A stretch of DNA of 64,000 nt, from contig CAVYUQ010000003.1 in the NCBI GenBank assembly GCA_963771715.1, forward strand, positions 679,389-743,388, read 5' to 3'. Shown piece by piece: positions 24,885 through 32,461 of the stretch. A program made the translations under genes and the position numbers. The first letter of the stretch is position 1; the number at the start of each line of letters is the position of its first letter. Below the pieces are notes generated by a model. That model had not been told where the DNA came from. It ran no database searches and was given only the letters and a program-made list of their open reading frames with translations. The stretch is from JACVRW01 sp963771715. Its GTDB lineage: Bacteria > Actinomycetota > Thermoleophilia > Solirubrobacterales > Thermoleophilaceae.

Positions 24885-25651
24885 TGCCGGACGAGCTGCG
24901 TCCCTACAGCCGATCCGAATACAACCGCGCGCTGGTGCTGAACGCGCTCCTCCAGCCGTTCAACGTGGTGCTCCTGGCGTCGGTGGTGATCGCCGGGCTG
25001 CTGCTCGACCTGTTCCTGCCGGTGCTCGCAGTCGGGCTCGTGGTCTACGGGATCGCCGCCGCGCGCACCTACTTCGACGACGACGAGGCCCAGGAGGTGC
25101 TCACGCGCGAGCGCGCGAAGCGGCGCGGGGCGCTCGAGGCCGGCAGGCTCGACCCGCGCGACCTGGCGCCGCCGATCGCGGACCTCCTGCGCGCCGGCCA
25201 CCAACGCGAGCAGCGCATCCGCGATGCCGTGGACCGGGCGCAGCTGCCCTACGACGAGGTCTCGCGAGAGGTGGACCGCTTCATCCGGGCGATCGAGGAC
25301 GGCGCGGGCCGGGCCCAGCTGCTCTACGAGGCGCTGGCGGAGACCCAGCCGGCGTGGGTGGAGCAGCGCCTGGCGGAGGTTCGCGACGACCCCACGAAGG
25401 CCGAGCTCACGGCCGCGCTCGAGGATCAGCTGGCGGTGCTGCGCCGCATGGAGCGCCAGCTCCAGCGCTTCTACGACGAGATGGAGCGCGTGCTGGTGGA
25501 GCTCGACACCGTGCGCGGCAACCTCGTCTCGGTCTCGGCGTCCAGCGAGGCCGAGAACCAGGACCGGCTGGCCGCCGAGGTGCGCGCCCTGCGCGACGAG
25601 GTCGGCGCCGTGGCGGCCGGGATGAGCGAGGCGTACGAGTCAGGCCGCTAG
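24884..25651 (+). CDS. Membrane-anchored coiled-coil protein paired with the VWA protein
   Basis: 255 residues. Two close TM segments near the N-terminus (LLQPFNVVLLASVVIAGLLL and FLPVLAVGLVVYGIAAARTY) are followed by about 180 residues of mostly helical, charged sequence with heptad-like spacing (RMERQLQRFYDEMERVLVEL; RLAAEVRALRDEVGAVAAGM). There is no known catalytic motif. The start codon shares its A with the upstream stop codon, so it is translationally coupled to the SBP-VWA gene and the two probably form one complex across the membrane. Similarity to XpaC-like partners of such VWA proteins is possible but not shown. Confidence 0.75.
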   Translation: MPDELRPYSRSEYNRALVLNALLQPFNVVLLASVVIAGLLLDLFLPVLAVGLVVYGIAAARTYFDDDEAQEVLTRERAKRRGALEAGRLDPRDLAPPIADLLRAGHQREQRIRDAVDRAQLPYDEVSREVDRFIRAIEDGAGRAQLLYEALAETQPAWVEQRLAEVRDDPTKAELTAALEDQLAVLRRMERQLQRFYDEMERVLVELDTVRGNLVSVSASSEAENQDRLAAEVRALRDEVGAVAAGMSEAYESGR

Positions 25652-25692
25652 ACGCGCGCGCCGGACGGCCGAACGACAGCATTGAGGAGAGG

Positions 25693-25739
25693 GACCATCC
25701 TGCCTAAGGCTTGGATAGCAAGCCTAAAGCAGGACGGTC
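25693..25739. terminator. Long imperfect hairpin between convergent genes
   Basis: Outer arms GACCATCCTGC / GCAGGACGGTC (11 bp, one mismatch) enclose an inner perfect 7-bp stem AGGCTTG / CAAGCCT with a 5-base loop. It lies between the coiled-coil gene (plus) and sucD (minus), whose stop codons face each other across about 160 bp, so it can serve as a two-way terminator. The base composition is lower in G+C than the surroundings. Confidence 0.55.
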
Positions 25740-25810
25740 GGCGGAAGGCCACCCCTTCACCGCTGCCGTAGACGCCGGGGCCAGGAGCTGGCCCGCGGAG
25801 AACGCGAGCG

Positions 25811-26689
25811 CTAGACGCGCGCGCCGAGGATCTCGACCGCGATCTCGGACACCTGGGTGGGGTTGCGGCCCACGCGCACGCCCTTCGCCTCGAGCGCCTC
25901 CGCCTTGGCGGCCGCGGTGCCCTTCGAGCCCGAGACGATCGCGCCGGCGTGGCCCATCGTCTTGCCCGGCGGCGCGGTGAAGCCGGCGATGTAGGCGAGC
26001 ACCGGCTTCGACACGTTCTCGGCGATGTAGTCCGCGGCCTCCTCCTCGGCGCTGCCGCCGATCTCGCCGCACATCACGATCAGCTCGGTCTCGGGGTCGG
26101 CCTCGAACAGCTCGATCATGTCGATGAAGCTCGAGCCCGGCACCGGGTCGCCGCCGATGCCGACGATCGAGGAGTTGCCGAAGCCGCGCTGGGCCAGCTC
26201 GTTGCCGATCTGGTAGGTGAGCGTGCCGGAGCGCGACACGAGCCCGACGTTGCCCTCCTTGAAGAACTGAGCCGGGATGATCCCCACGTTCGCCTTGCCG
26301 GGCGACAGGATGCCCGGGCAGTTCGGGCCCACCAGCCGCGAGCCGCCGCGCTTCAGGTGGTTGTACACGCGCAGCTCGTCGTGCGCGGGGATGCCCTCGG
26401 TGATCGTGATGATCAGCGGGATGCCGGCGTCCTCGGCCTCCAGGATCGAGTCGGCCGCGAAGCGCGGCGGCACGAACACCATCGCGGTGTTGGCGCCGCT
26501 CTGCTCCACCGCGTCGTGGAACGTGTTGAAGACGGGGATGCCGTCCACGTCCTGACCGCCCTTGCCGGGCGTGACGCCGGCCACGACATTGGTGCCGTAC
26601 TCGCGGTTGCGCAGGCTGTGGAACGTGCCCTCGCGGCCGGTGATCCCGGACACCACGAGGCGCGTGTCGCGGTCGACGAGGATCGCCAT
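25811..26689 (-). CDS. sucD: Succinyl-CoA ligase alpha subunit
   Basis: 292 residues. It forms succinyl-CoA synthetase with SucC, interconverting succinyl-CoA and succinate with ATP/GTP formation (TCA cycle). The CoA-binding Rossmann part contains VVSGITGREGTFHS and GVTPGKGGQDVDGIPVF. The conserved PNCPGILSPGKANVGIIP and SRSGTLTYQIGNELAQRGFG regions follow. The active-site His is in PPGKTMGHAGAIVSGSKGTA. The start overlaps the sucC stop by one base. Full length and normal order (sucC-sucD). Confidence 0.95.
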   Translation of the reverse strand: MAILVDRDTRLVVSGITGREGTFHSLRNREYGTNVVAGVTPGKGGQDVDGIPVFNTFHDAVEQSGANTAMVFVPPRFAADSILEAEDAGIPLIITITEGIPAHDELRVYNHLKRGGSRLVGPNCPGILSPGKANVGIIPAQFFKEGNVGLVSRSGTLTYQIGNELAQRGFGNSSIVGIGGDPVPGSSFIDMIELFEADPETELIVMCGEIGGSAEEEAADYIAENVSKPVLAYIAGFTAPPGKTMGHAGAIVSGSKGTAAAKAEALEAKGVRVGRNPTQVSEIAVEILGARV

Positions 26690-27837
26690 CAGCCGGCCGC
26701 CTTCGCCAGCTCGACGACCTTCTCGGCGGCGCCGAGCATGGTGGCCTCGGTGTGCACGTTCGGCAGGTTGGCCTCGGCGAGCAGCGCGCGGCCCTCCTTG
26801 TCGTTCGTGCCGTCGAGCCGGACCACGAACGGCACGTCCGGCTTGATCTGCTCGAACGCCTCGATCAGGCCCTTGGCCACCTCGTCGCAGCGGGTGATCC
26901 CGCCGAAGATGTTGAACAGCACGGCGCGCACCTTGTCGTCGGAGAGGATCACCTCGACCGCGCTCGTGATCGCCTCGGCCTTGGAGCCGCCGCCGGCGTC
27001 CAGGAAGTTGGCCGGGCTGCCGCCCGCCTGCGCCACCACGTCGAGCGTGGACATCACGAGGCCGGCGCCGTTGCCGAGGATGCCCACGTTGCCGTCGAGC
27101 TTCACGTAGGTGAGACCGCGCTCCTTGGCCATGCGCTCCTGCGGGTCCTCGGCCGAGAGGTCGCGCAGCTCGGCCACGTCCGGGTGGCGGTAGAGGGCGT
27201 TGTCGTCGACCGTGACCTTGGCGTCGAGCGCCACCACCTCGCGGCTCTTCGTGATCAGCAGCGGGTTCACCTCCACGAGCGTCGCGTCCTCGCGCACGAA
27301 CACGTCGTAGAGCTTGGCGAGCATCGCCCCGACCGGCCGGATCACGTCCTCGGCGATGCCGGAATCGAAGGCGAGCCGGCGGCCGTGGAAGTCCTGGAGG
27401 CCGAGCAGCGGGTCCACGTGCAACATCCGCATGGCCTCGGGGTCCGTCTCCGCGACCACCTCAACGTCCATGCCGCCCATGCGCGAGAGCATCACCATCG
27501 GCTTCTTCGCGGAGCGGTCGAAGACGATCGCGGCGTAGTACTCCTCGTCGATCTCCGAGGCCTTCTCCACGTACAGCTCGTGCACCGTGTAGCCGCGGAT
27601 GTCCATGCCGAGAATCGCGGCCGCGTGCTCCTCGGCCTCCTGGCGGTCGTTGGCCAGCTTTATGCCTCCGGCCTTGCCGCGGCCGCCGATCTGGACCTGC
27701 GCCTTGATCACCACGGGGTAGCCGAGATCCTCGGCGGCCTCTACCGCCTCGGGCACGGTCGTGGCCGGCCTGCCGTCGGGCACGGGCACGCCGTGCTTCG
27801 AGAACAGCTGCTTGCCCTGGTATTCGAGGAGATCCAT
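26689..27837 (-). CDS. sucC: Succinyl-CoA ligase beta subunit
   Basis: 382 residues, the ATP-grasp beta subunit. It opens MDLLEYQGKQLFSKHGVPVP, with VVIKAQVQIGGRGKAGGIKL for nucleotide binding, EVNPLLITKSREVVALDAKV, and GNGAGLVMSTLDVVAQAGG and NIFGGITRCDEVAKGLI near the C-terminus. The gene ends in a one-base overlap with sucD. The upstream gap (27838-27951) contains a 9-bp hairpin and separates it from the divergent HAD gene. Together with propionyl-CoA carboxylase and the mutase elsewhere in the window it completes propionyl-CoA to succinate. Confidence 0.95.
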   Translation of the reverse strand: MDLLEYQGKQLFSKHGVPVPDGRPATTVPEAVEAAEDLGYPVVIKAQVQIGGRGKAGGIKLANDRQEAEEHAAAILGMDIRGYTVHELYVEKASEIDEEYYAAIVFDRSAKKPMVMLSRMGGMDVEVVAETDPEAMRMLHVDPLLGLQDFHGRRLAFDSGIAEDVIRPVGAMLAKLYDVFVREDATLVEVNPLLITKSREVVALDAKVTVDDNALYRHPDVAELRDLSAEDPQERMAKERGLTYVKLDGNVGILGNGAGLVMSTLDVVAQAGGSPANFLDAGGGSKAEAITSAVEVILSDDKVRAVLFNIFGGITRCDEVAKGLIEAFEQIKPDVPFVVRLDGTNDKEGRALLAEANLPNVHTEATMLGAAEKVVELAKAAG

Positions 27838-27909
27838 CGGGTAGGTACTATCCCCCGCCGCCGCGCTCGGCTATCTGGCAGGGGCGCAGGACCCTATAGC
27901 AACCACCTC

Positions 27910-27930
27910 CGCGCGGGCCAAGCCCGCGCG
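27910..27930. other. Perfect 9-bp hairpin in the sucC/HAD divergent gap
   Basis: CGCGCGGGC-CAA-GCCCGCGCG, 22 bp before the HAD start codon. It could be a dyad operator or a leader hairpin for the plus-strand gene; there is no T-run. The 114-bp gap holds no other feature I can support. Confidence 0.4.
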
Positions 27931-27951
27931 TCGGTCAAGGCGAAAGACCCC

Positions 27952-28632
27952 ATGGCTCTTCCAAAAGACGTCAAGTTCGTGACCTTCGACTGCTACGGCT
28001 CTCTCATCGACTGGGAGACCGGGGTATACGAGGCATTCCAGAGGGAGGCGGACCGCGACGGCTTCACCGTCGACCGCGACACGCTGATCCCCCGCTTCAT
28101 CGAGATCCAGCGCGATATCCAGCGCGGCTCCTATGAGCTCTACGCGGAGGTGCTGCGCCGCACCGCGGTGCGCGTAGCGTTGGAGCTCGGCTGGGAGCTC
28201 GAGCCCTCGCGCTCCAACTTCCTGCCGAACAGCGTGCCCGCCTGGGCGCCCTTTCGGGAGACGAATCCCCAGCTAGAGCGATTTTCGAAGAAGTTCGAGC
28301 TAGGCATCCTCTCGAACATCGACGACAAGCTCCTCGGCTCCACGCGGCGCCACTTCCGGGTGGACTTCGACCTCGTGGTCACCGCGCAGCAGGTGCGCAG
28401 CTACAAGCCCGATCCGGCTCACTTCAAGGAGTGCGCGCGGCGGATCGAGAAGCTGAAGCGGCACTGGGTCCACATCGCCGCGGGCTATCCGACCGACGTG
28501 GAGCCCTGCCTCAAGTCGAAGATCCCGGTGATCTGGGTGAACCGCCACGGCGAGGATCTCGAGGGGCGCAAGAAGCCGGACGCCGAGGTCAAGACGTTCC
28601 GCGACGCCGGCAAGCTCCTGAAGGCCGCTTGA
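27952..28632 (+). CDS. HAD hydrolase, type II haloacid dehalogenase-like
   Basis: 226 residues. The nucleophile Asp is in VTFDCYGSLIDWETG (motif I FDxYGxLxD), the motif II Ser in LGILSNIDD, the motif III Lys in RSYKPDPAHFKECARR, and the C-terminal ASPD-like region is AAGYPTDVEPCLKSKIPVIW. This is the 2-haloacid dehalogenase/phosphatase branch; whether the substrate is a haloacid or a phosphate ester cannot be told. The start is ATG 27952. The stop overlaps the TTG start of the MBL gene, so the HAD, MBL and SnoaL genes form a tightly packed operon. Confidence 0.85.
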   Translation: MALPKDVKFVTFDCYGSLIDWETGVYEAFQREADRDGFTVDRDTLIPRFIEIQRDIQRGSYELYAEVLRRTAVRVALELGWELEPSRSNFLPNSVPAWAPFRETNPQLERFSKKFELGILSNIDDKLLGSTRRHFRVDFDLVVTAQQVRSYKPDPAHFKECARRIEKLKRHWVHIAAGYPTDVEPCLKSKIPVIWVNRHGEDLEGRKKPDAEVKTFRDAGKLLKAA

Positions 28633-29405
28633 GGGCCGTCTCGGTCCACCCGGACGTTCTCGTCATCACAAGCCGGATGTGGCAGACCAACGCGGTCGCG
28701 CTGCGCGCCGGCGGCGAGGCGATGCTCGTGGACTCGCCCTACTTCCCGGACGAGCTCGAGGCGCTGCCGGGACTGCTGGCGGGCGCCGGATTCGAGCCGG
28801 ACGCCCTGCTCGCCACCCACGGCGACTTCGACCACGTGCTGGGGCGTCTCGCGTTTCCGGGTCTCGCGCTCGGCTTGGGCGAGCCGACCGTGGAGCGTTT
28901 CCACCGCGAGCCCGGCGCGGCGCAGCGCGAGCTGCGCGACCACGACGAGCGGTTCTACGTGGAGCGACCGTCGCCGCTGGCGCTCGGTCAGGTGCAGGGG
29001 CTGCCGGTGCCGGGCAGCGTGGAGCTCGGGTCCGAGGAGCTCGAGCTTCATCCGGCGGACGGCCACACCTCCGACGGCCTGGCCGTGATGGCGCGCTGGT
29101 GCGGCGTGCTGTGCGCGGGCGACTACCTCTCGCGTGTGGAGATCCCGATGATCCACCCGGGCGGCTCGCTCGCCGACTACCGCGCCACGCTGGCCCGGCT
29201 GGCGCCGCTCGTGGAGGCCGCGGAGACGATCGTGCCAGGCCACGGCGCCCCGAACGACCGCGAGACCTCGCTGCGTCTCCTCGATGAGGACGTGGACTAC
29301 CTCGACGCCCTCGAGCGCGGCGACGAGAAGCCGGCGCTCCCGAAGGGGCGCGACGACGGCGAGCAGCGCGACATCCACACCCGCAACCTGAGGGTGCTCG
29401 GTTGA
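28629..29405 (+). CDS. MBL-fold metallo-hydrolase
   Basis: 258 residues starting at TTG 28629 (overlap TTGA with the upstream stop). Metal motif: ATHGDFDHV (HxxxDH), then a His in HPADGHTSDGLAVMA, the Asp of CAGDYLSRVEIP and a late His in ETIVPGHGAPNDRETS. The order fits the glyoxalase II-like metallo-beta-lactamase superfamily. The N-terminus (VLVITSRMWQTNAVALRAGG) matches its usual first strand pair. The substrate is unknown. Confidence 0.85.
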   Translation: MRAVSVHPDVLVITSRMWQTNAVALRAGGEAMLVDSPYFPDELEALPGLLAGAGFEPDALLATHGDFDHVLGRLAFPGLALGLGEPTVERFHREPGAAQRELRDHDERFYVERPSPLALGQVQGLPVPGSVELGSEELELHPADGHTSDGLAVMARWCGVLCAGDYLSRVEIPMIHPGGSLADYRATLARLAPLVEAAETIVPGHGAPNDRETSLRLLDEDVDYLDALERGDEKPALPKGRDDGEQRDIHTRNLRVLG

Positions 29406-29746
29406 AGGAGCAGGTGCTCGCCGCCTTCGACGCCCTGTTCGGCGCGCTCCTGAAGCGTGGCGACGCGGACGAGGCCATGAGCCTGTTCGCGGACGACGAC
29501 GTGGTGTTCTGGGGCTCCGGCAGTGAGGAACAGGCGCTCGACCGCGCCGCGCTCGCGCAGCTCTTCGGCGCCATCACGCGGATCGGCGACGCGCTCAGCT
29601 TCCACTGGAGCGTGCTCCGGGTGACCGTGGAGGGCGATGCCGCGTGGGTGAGCGCGGTGGGGGACTACAGGTACGCGCCGCCAGGCGAGGCAGCGACCGG
29701 CGGCACGTACCTCCTGACCGCGGTGTTCGTCCGCCGCGAGGGCTAG
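29402..29746 (+). CDS. SnoaL/NTF2-like protein
   Basis: 114 residues starting at TTG 29402, overlapping the MBL stop by four bases. The cone-shaped NTF2-like fold is suggested by the N-terminal helices (VLAAFDALFGALLKRGDADE), the LFADDDVVFWGSG strand and the repeated strands at the end (AAWVSAVGDYRYA, TYLLTAVFVRR). These proteins are small hydrolases, isomerases or ligand-binding domains, and this one resembles the SnoaL_3 group. No catalytic residues can be assigned with confidence. Confidence 0.7.
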   Translation: MKEQVLAAFDALFGALLKRGDADEAMSLFADDDVVFWGSGSEEQALDRAALAQLFGAITRIGDALSFHWSVLRVTVEGDAAWVSAVGDYRYAPPGEAATGGTYLLTAVFVRREG

Positions 29747-29769
29747 GCCTCGCGGCGCGCGTTCCAAGC

Positions 29770-30198
29770 TCAGCTGAAGCTCATGCCTTCCCTGACCTGC
29801 GTCAGCCGGATGGCGTTGCCGGACGGGTCGCGGAACCCGGAGTCGATCCCGTACGGGCGCTCCTCCGGGGCCTCGGTGAACTCCACGCCGCGGTCCTTCA
29901 GCTCCTCGTACGAGGCGCGTACGTCGTCGGTCGTCAGGAAGATCGTCCCGGCGAAGCCCTTCGACATCAGGTTGCGGACCTCGCCGGCGGTGGTCTCATC
30001 CATCACGGGCGGACCCGGGATGGCCATCAGCACGATCGATACGTCCTCCTGGCCGGGCGGCCCGACGGCGAGCCAGCGGAAGTTGCCCATCTCCGGCAGC
30101 GTCACGTCGGAGCGGACCTCCATGCCGACCTTGTCAGTCCAGAAGGCGAGTGCCTCGTCCTGGTCATGAACCCATAGCTGTGCATTTGAGAGTCTCAT
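29770..30198 (-). CDS. VOC family protein (glyoxalase/bleomycin-resistance fold)
   Basis: 142 residues from ATG 30198 (a second ATG sits directly before it). It has the paired beta-alpha-beta-beta-beta modules of the VOC superfamily: NAQLWVHDQDEALAFWTDKV, EMGNFRWLAVGPPGQE, SIVLMAIPGPP, TIFLTTDDVRASYEELKDRG and FRDPSGNAIRLTQV. It probably binds a metal and acts as a lyase or dioxygenase-like enzyme on an unknown substrate. It lies 13 bp after the AraC gene in the same direction, a common arrangement in which the regulator and the enzyme are paired. Confidence 0.85.
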   Translation of the reverse strand: MRLSNAQLWVHDQDEALAFWTDKVGMEVRSDVTLPEMGNFRWLAVGPPGQEDVSIVLMAIPGPPVMDETTAGEVRNLMSKGFAGTIFLTTDDVRASYEELKDRGVEFTEAPEERPYGIDSGFRDPSGNAIRLTQVREGMSFS

Positions 30199-30211
30199 CA
30201 TGCAAAGCAAG

Positions 30212-30649
30212 CTAGTCAGCGGCCGACCCGCTGTCTTCTCCAAATGTGCTGTGTTGCGGACGGCCGTAGAAGCGCACCACGCAGGCCGGCACGAGCGCGC
30301 TGTCGGCCGGCGAGGGGAAGGACGCGCGATAGGCCGTCGGGGACACCCCGTAGGTGCGCTTGAAGCTGGTGGTGAACGAGCCGATGCTCTGGAGACCGAC
30401 GGAGAGGCAGACGTCGGCGATGGAGCGATCGGTGGTGCGGAGGAGCGCGGCGGCGCGCTCCATCCGGCGCGTGAGCAGGTAGCTGTGCGGCGACTCGCCG
30501 AAGGCGGCGCGGAACTCGCGGCTGAAGTGGGCGCGCGAGAGGCCGGCGGCGCCGGCGAGATCGTCCACCCCGAGTGGCTCGAAGTAGCGCGCGTCGGCGA
30601 GGTCCTTGGCTCTGAGGAGGTGGCGGGCGGGCGGTACGAACGTCGTCAC
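30212..30649 (-). CDS. AraC family transcriptional regulator (short, HTH part plus tail)
   Basis: 145 residues. Two helix-turn-helix motifs are present: LGVDDLAGAAGLSRAHFSRE and SIADVCLSVGLQSIGSFTTS, followed by the signature FKRTYGVSPTAYR. Most of an N-terminal sensor domain is absent, so the protein is shorter than classic AraC. The GTG start overlaps the stop of the biotin carboxylase gene (GTGA). It is probably co-expressed with the VOC gene behind it and may regulate the unit, though its position inside the carboxylase operon is unusual. Confidence 0.85.
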   Translation of the reverse strand: MTTFVPPARHLLRAKDLADARYFEPLGVDDLAGAAGLSRAHFSREFRAAFGESPHSYLLTRRMERAAALLRTTDRSIADVCLSVGLQSIGSFTTSFKRTYGVSPTAYRASFPSPADSALVPACVVRFYGRPQHSTFGEDSGSAAD

Positions 30650-32403
30650 TTGATGACGGCGATGGTATCCCCCGTAGCGATCGAGCCTCCCTCGGACACG
30701 CCCAGCTCCTCGACGGTGCCCGCGCTCGGGGACGTGATCTCGTTCTCCATCTTCATGGCCTCGATCACGCAGATGAGCGCGCCCTCGTCCACCTGAGCGC
30801 CCTTCTCGACCGCCACCTTCAGCACGGTGCCCTGAAGCGGTGACACCAGCTCGCCCGGTGCTCCGCCACCACCGCTGCTCTTGCGCCCGCGCCGCGGAGC
30901 CTTCTTGGCGGCGGCCGGCGCCGCGCCGTTCGCTGTCATCGCCTCACCGATCACGGTCACGTCGAAGCGGCGCCCCGAGACCTCGACCGCGTACTCACGG
31001 GCGACCTTCTCGGCCTCGTCCTCGTCGGCCGCCTGATCGGGGGCCGCGAAGGCGAGCTGCTTCAGCCACTGCTTGTCCTCCACGAGGTCGCGGCAGGTCT
31101 CGCCATTCGCCCACTGCTCGGTTGCGAGCAGCGCGCGGTGGAACGGGATGAGCGTCTTCAGGCCGCCGATCTCGTATTCGCGGAGCGCGCGCAGCATGCG
31201 CTGCGTGGATGCCTCGCGATCCACGTCCCACACGATCAGCTTCGCGATCATCGGGTCGTACAGCGGCAGCACCTCGTAGCCCTCCTCGGCCCCGGAGTCC
31301 ACGCGCACGAACGGGCCGGCGGGCTCGCGGTAGTCGCCGATGCGGCCTGGCGCGGGCGCGAAGTTCTTCGAGGCGTCCTCGGCGTTGATGCGGCACTCGA
31401 TCGCGTGGCCGCGCACCACCACGTCCTCCTGCGAGTAGGCGAGCGGCTCGCCCGCGGCGATCTTGATCTGCTCGCGGACGATGTCGATGCCCGTGACCAT
31501 CTCGGTCACGCAGTGCTCCACCTGCACGCGCGTGTTCATCTCGAGGAAGAAGTACTCGCCGTCCTGGAGCAGCCCCTCGATCGTGCCGGCGGACTGGTAG
31601 CCGACCGCGCGCGCGGCGTCCGTGCCGATCTTGCCGATCTTCTCGCGCAGCTCCGGGTCCACCGCGGGCGCGGGCGACTCCTCGATCAGCTTCTGGTGGC
31701 GCCGCTGGACCGAGCAGTCGCGCTCGAAGAGGTGGATCACGTTGCCCTCGCCGTCGGCGAGCACCTGCACCTCCACGTGGCGCGGGTCGGGCAGATAGCG
31801 CTCCACGTACACGGTCGCGTCGGAGAAGAACTTCTCACCCTCGCGCGACGCGCCCTCGAACGCCTTCTCGAGCTCGTCCTCGGACTCGGCCACGCGGAAG
31901 CCCTTGCCGCCGCCTCCGCCCGCCGCCTTGATGGCCACCGGATAGCCGACCGAGTCCGCGATCACCTTGCGGGCGTCCTCGACGCTCTCGACGGGGTCCG
32001 TGGTCCCGGGCACGATCGGCACGCCGGCCTCGGACATGATCTCGCGCGCGCGGGTCTTGGATCCCATCGCGTCGATGGCGCTCGGCGGCGGTCCGATGAA
32101 GACGATGCCCGCCTCCTCGCAGGCGCGCGCGAACGCGGCGTTCTCCGCGAGGAACCCGTAGCCGGGGTGGATCGCCTCGGCGCCGGACTGCTTGGCCACC
32201 TCGATGATCTTCTCGACGACGAGGTAGCTCTCGGTGGCCGGACCGGGCCCGAGCAGGTACGCCTCGTCGGCGCGCCTGACGTGCGGCGCGTCGCGATCTG
32301 GCTCGGAGTAGACGGCCACGCTGGCGATGCCGAGCTCCTCGAGCGTCCGCATCACGCGAATGGCGATCTCGCCGCGGTTTGCGACCAGGACCTTGTCGAA
32401 CAT
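30646..32403 (-). CDS. Acyl-CoA carboxylase alpha subunit (biotin carboxylase + BCCP)
   Basis: 585 residues. It carboxylates its own biotin with ATP and bicarbonate and hands CO2 to a carboxyltransferase partner such as the pccB product at 53660. The biotin carboxylase domain (about 1-450) shows MFDKVLVANRGEIAIRVMRT, HPGYGFLAENAAFA, AAGGGGGKGFRVAE, FLEMNTRVQVEHCVTEMVTG and GHAIECRINAEDA. A Lys/Ala/Gly-rich linker follows, then the biotinyl domain with EAMKMEN (biotin Lys551). The start is ATG 32403; the longer open frame upstream is antisense to the next gene. The C-terminus overlaps the AraC gene. Confidence 0.93.
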   Translation of the reverse strand: MFDKVLVANRGEIAIRVMRTLEELGIASVAVYSEPDRDAPHVRRADEAYLLGPGPATESYLVVEKIIEVAKQSGAEAIHPGYGFLAENAAFARACEEAGIVFIGPPPSAIDAMGSKTRAREIMSEAGVPIVPGTTDPVESVEDARKVIADSVGYPVAIKAAGGGGGKGFRVAESEDELEKAFEGASREGEKFFSDATVYVERYLPDPRHVEVQVLADGEGNVIHLFERDCSVQRRHQKLIEESPAPAVDPELREKIGKIGTDAARAVGYQSAGTIEGLLQDGEYFFLEMNTRVQVEHCVTEMVTGIDIVREQIKIAAGEPLAYSQEDVVVRGHAIECRINAEDASKNFAPAPGRIGDYREPAGPFVRVDSGAEEGYEVLPLYDPMIAKLIVWDVDREASTQRMLRALREYEIGGLKTLIPFHRALLATEQWANGETCRDLVEDKQWLKQLAFAAPDQAADEDEAEKVAREYAVEVSGRRFDVTVIGEAMTANGAAPAAAKKAPRRGRKSSGGGGAPGELVSPLQGTVLKVAVEKGAQVDEGALICVIEAMKMENEITSPSAGTVEELGVSEGGSIATGDTIAVIK

Positions 32404-32461
32404 TGGGGGCGGGGAGGTTATCGGCCCTTGATTCCGCCGGAGTGGCGCCGATAATTGCTCA

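Noticed and set aside
23181..25651. A full tellurite-resistance (TelA-type) locus
   Set aside because: No TelA homologue is present beside the VWA protein, so only the two-gene pair is claimed.
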